This document shows, piece by piece, positions 40,063 to 41,880 of a stretch of DNA of 41,880 nt. Made by a program: the position numbers and the translations under genes. The stretch is taken from the NCBI GenBank assembly GCA_030668615.1, contig DAOUTQ010000008.1, positions 1 to 41,880 of the forward strand, in the 5' to 3' direction. The notes beneath the pieces were generated by a model, which searched no databases, was not told the DNA's origin, and worked only from the letters and a program-made list of their open reading frames with translations. The DNA comes from Bacteroidales bacterium. GTDB lineage: Bacteria; Bacteroidota; Bacteroidia; Bacteroidales; UBA12077. Every line of letters starts with the position of its first letter. Within the stretch, counting starts at the first letter, position 1.

Positions 40063-41880
40063 ATGAAAGAAAGCTTCCTATTTATACTTCTTATTTTTCT
40101 AAGCTTTAATATTTTTAGTCAACATTCAAACCCAGATACATTAACAGCAACATATTACGAAAATCAAATAAAGCTCGATGGTAAATTAAATGAAGCTTGC
40201 TGGTCGCAAGCAATTGCAATTGAAAACTTTACTCAAAGAGAACAAAACGAAGGAGAACCTGCGACAGAAAAAACACGTGTTGCTGTTGTATACAATACAA
40301 ATGAAATTTATTTCGGTATTTGGTGTTACGATAGCGAACCCGATAAAATTTCAGCTCAACAAATGGCTCGTGATTTTAATTGGGGAAGCGACGACAATGT
40401 TGAGATTATGTTAAGCACTTTTAACGACAACAGAAATGGATATTTGTTTGCTACAAATCCGAATGGAGCCATGACCGATGTTTGGGTAGCCGATGAAGGT
40501 AAAGATTGGAATAAAGACTGGAATGGAGTTTGGGATGTTGCTGTAGATATTAACGAGCAAGGTTGGTTTATAGAAATGGTAATTCCATATAGCACACTGA
40601 AATTTACCAAAGACAGCGCTCAGGTTTGGGGGATTAATTTCGAGAGAAATATCCGAAGAAAAAAAGAACAACTTTTATGGCAAGGATGGTCGCGATTATA
40701 CGATGTTGAAAGAATATCGCAAGGTGGTAAGCTAAATGGAATCAATAATATAAAACAAGGAACAAAAGTTGAGATTAATCCATACATTCTTGGAGGATTT
40801 GAATTTATCAATGGAGAAACCGAAAACACAGGTAAAATTGGTGGCGAAGTAAATATTGATATTACACCTACACTAAAACTAAACTTTTCGGCTAACACCG
40901 ATTTTGCTCAAGTTGAGTCGGATAGAAAACAAATTAACCTTTCCAGATTTTCCTTATACTATCCTGAAAAAAGACAGTTTTTTCTGGAAGGGAAGAATTA
41001 TTACGACATGAATGTTGGTAATAATCGATTATTTTATAGTCGAAGAATAGGAATAGACCAGGATACAGAAGTGCCAATAATTGGTGGAGTAAGGTTTTTC
41101 GGAAAGCTTAACAAAACCAACATTGGTGTTATGTCGATACAAACCAACGCAAAAGATAGTATTCCAACTACGAATTATTCTGTTATTAATATTAAGCAAG
41201 ATATATTTAAACAATCGACAGTAGGAGTTATTGCTACTCAAAAATACTCCGACAAAGGTTATAACAGGGTTTACGGAACCAATTTTACATACTCTACATC
41301 AGAGTTATTCGGAGAAAAAAATCTGATTGTAGGTGGAACCGTTGCATTTTCTGAAACCAATGTTTTTGGCGATAATGAAAACCTAAATAAAAGCAACCTT
41401 TCGTACGATCTATTTTTACATTATCCGAACGATATAACAGAATTTGATGCTGGTTTTACTACTGTTCAGAAAGAATTCAATCCGGAAATGGGTTTCGCTA
41501 ATCGTACAGATTATCAAATGTTGTATACAGAATTACAGTTTAATCCACGCTTTGAAAAATTGCCTTTTTTCAGAAATATGATTTTTAAACCTATCGACAT
41601 AAATTATTATATAAATGATCAGACCAAGGATCTTGAAACAATTGCATATGAATGGCGTCCTTTTGGATTTGTTTCAAAGAGTGGTGAATTTATGGAATTA
41701 AATATCATGCATCTTTATGATAATCCTACGGAAGATTTTGAATTAATCGATAGTATATTTATTCCAGCTGGAAGTTATTGGGATCATCGTTTCGAAATTC
41801 AGTTTAATTCATTTAGAGGAAGAAAAATAGCAGCTCAATCTAAAATCAATATAGGTGAATTTTATACAGGCCATAGGCAA
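40063..41880 (+). CDS. DUF5916 outer-membrane protein, 5' part
   Basis: Open from the ATG at 40063 to the window end (606 codons, no stop), so the C terminus is missing. A signal peptide (about 1-20, NIFSQ) is followed by a CBM9-like domain (about 28-210: IKLDGKLNEACW, IYFGIWCYDSEPDKI, WGSDDNVEIMLSTF, NGVWDV) and then the DUF5916 beta-barrel with FAQVESDRKQINLSRFSLYYPEKRQFFLEG. Such proteins are abundant in Bacteroidota and lie in the outer membrane; function is unknown, with carbohydrate binding suggested by the N-terminal domain. Confidence 0.88.
   Translation, partial: MKESFLFILLIFLSFNIFSQHSNPDTLTATYYENQIKLDGKLNEACWSQAIAIENFTQREQNEGEPATEKTRVAVVYNTNEIYFGIWCYDSEPDKISAQQMARDFNWGSDDNVEIMLSTFNDNRNGYLFATNPNGAMTDVWVADEGKDWNKDWNGVWDVAVDINEQGWFIEMVIPYSTLKFTKDSAQVWGINFERNIRRKKEQLLWQGWSRLYDVERISQGGKLNGINNIKQGTKVEINPYILGGFEFINGETENTGKIGGEVNIDITPTLKLNFSANTDFAQVESDRKQINLSRFSLYYPEKRQFFLEGKNYYDMNVGNNRLFYSRRIGIDQDTEVPIIGGVRFFGKLNKTNIGVMSIQTNAKDSIPTTNYSVINIKQDIFKQSTVGVIATQKYSDKGYNRVYGTNFTYSTSELFGEKNLIVGGTVAFSETNVFGDNENLNKSNLSYDLFLHYPNDITEFDAGFTTVQKEFNPEMGFANRTDYQMLYTELQFNPRFEKLPFFRNMIFKPIDINYYINDQTKDLETIAYEWRPFGFVSKSGEFMELNIMHLYDNPTEDFELIDSIFIPAGSYWDHRFEIQFNSFRGRKIAAQSKINIGEFYTGHRQ

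Noticed and set aside
40190-41241. Several short frames within 40.1-41.3 kb on both strands
   Set aside because: All are shadows of the long DUF5916 frame that is open to the window end.

Overview
The window looks like chromosome of a Bacteroidota bacterium, probably a relative of the marine Bacteroidales/Marinilabiliales group. The DNA is AT-rich. Many genes carry a TAnnTTTG promoter element (the Bacteroidota -7 box) 10-45 bases before the start codon. The gene set fits too: DUF6132 plus thioredoxin, a fused alpha/beta 2-oxoacid dehydrogenase E1, a DUF5916 outer-membrane protein, futalosine-route menaquinone genes and PruA. The genus call is inference. I see no rRNA, tRNA, CRISPR array or transposase.

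Layout. 1-7.5 kb is housekeeping: the 3' end of glutamate dehydrogenase, DUF6132 plus exported thioredoxin, an mqnB-mqnD-hldD operon, a pterin pair (PTPS-like protein and folE), fabD, an OsmC-like protein, a GNAT enzyme and a small Cys-rich membrane protein. 7.6-10.8 kb has the fused E1, a small lysine-rich protein and yidD. 10.8-19.2 kb is mainly molybdenum/tungsten cofactor biology: mobA, a MOSC-MogA fusion, a second MOSC protein, moaC, a short moaA, moeA, and a ModE-type regulator translationally coupled to an HD-domain protein. Embedded here are an unknown protein built of four repeat modules and a small lipoprotein gene lying between 23-nt direct repeats.

19.95-29.1 kb is the most unusual part: four tandem, signal-peptide-bearing proteins, each with a caspase-like (peptidase C14) domain, a TolB/FlgO-like domain and a TPR tail. 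The caspase and TolB-like parts are nearly identical in three copies, whereas the TPR tails diverge. The second copy is split by a frameshift. A NodB-like polysaccharide deacetylase homologue follows.

30.7-36.6 kb has pruA and a four-gene tungstate/molybdate uptake operon: wtpA, an outer-membrane beta-barrel gene, wtpB, wtpC. Its promoter carries a palindrome, GATATG-N10-CATATC, overlapping the -7 box. Almost the same sequence sits at the promoter of the ModE-type gene 13 kb away, so a local regulator-operator pair controlling metal-oxyanion uptake is a reasonable hypothesis. 36.7-41.9 kb holds a small unknown protein, a methyltransferase plus DUF1456 pair, a lipoprotein, rlmF and a truncated DUF5916 protein.

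Seven intergenic elements of one dispersed family (TGTCAT...ATGACA ends, internal hairpins) are scattered between genes, two of them next to the pruA and wtp promoters.
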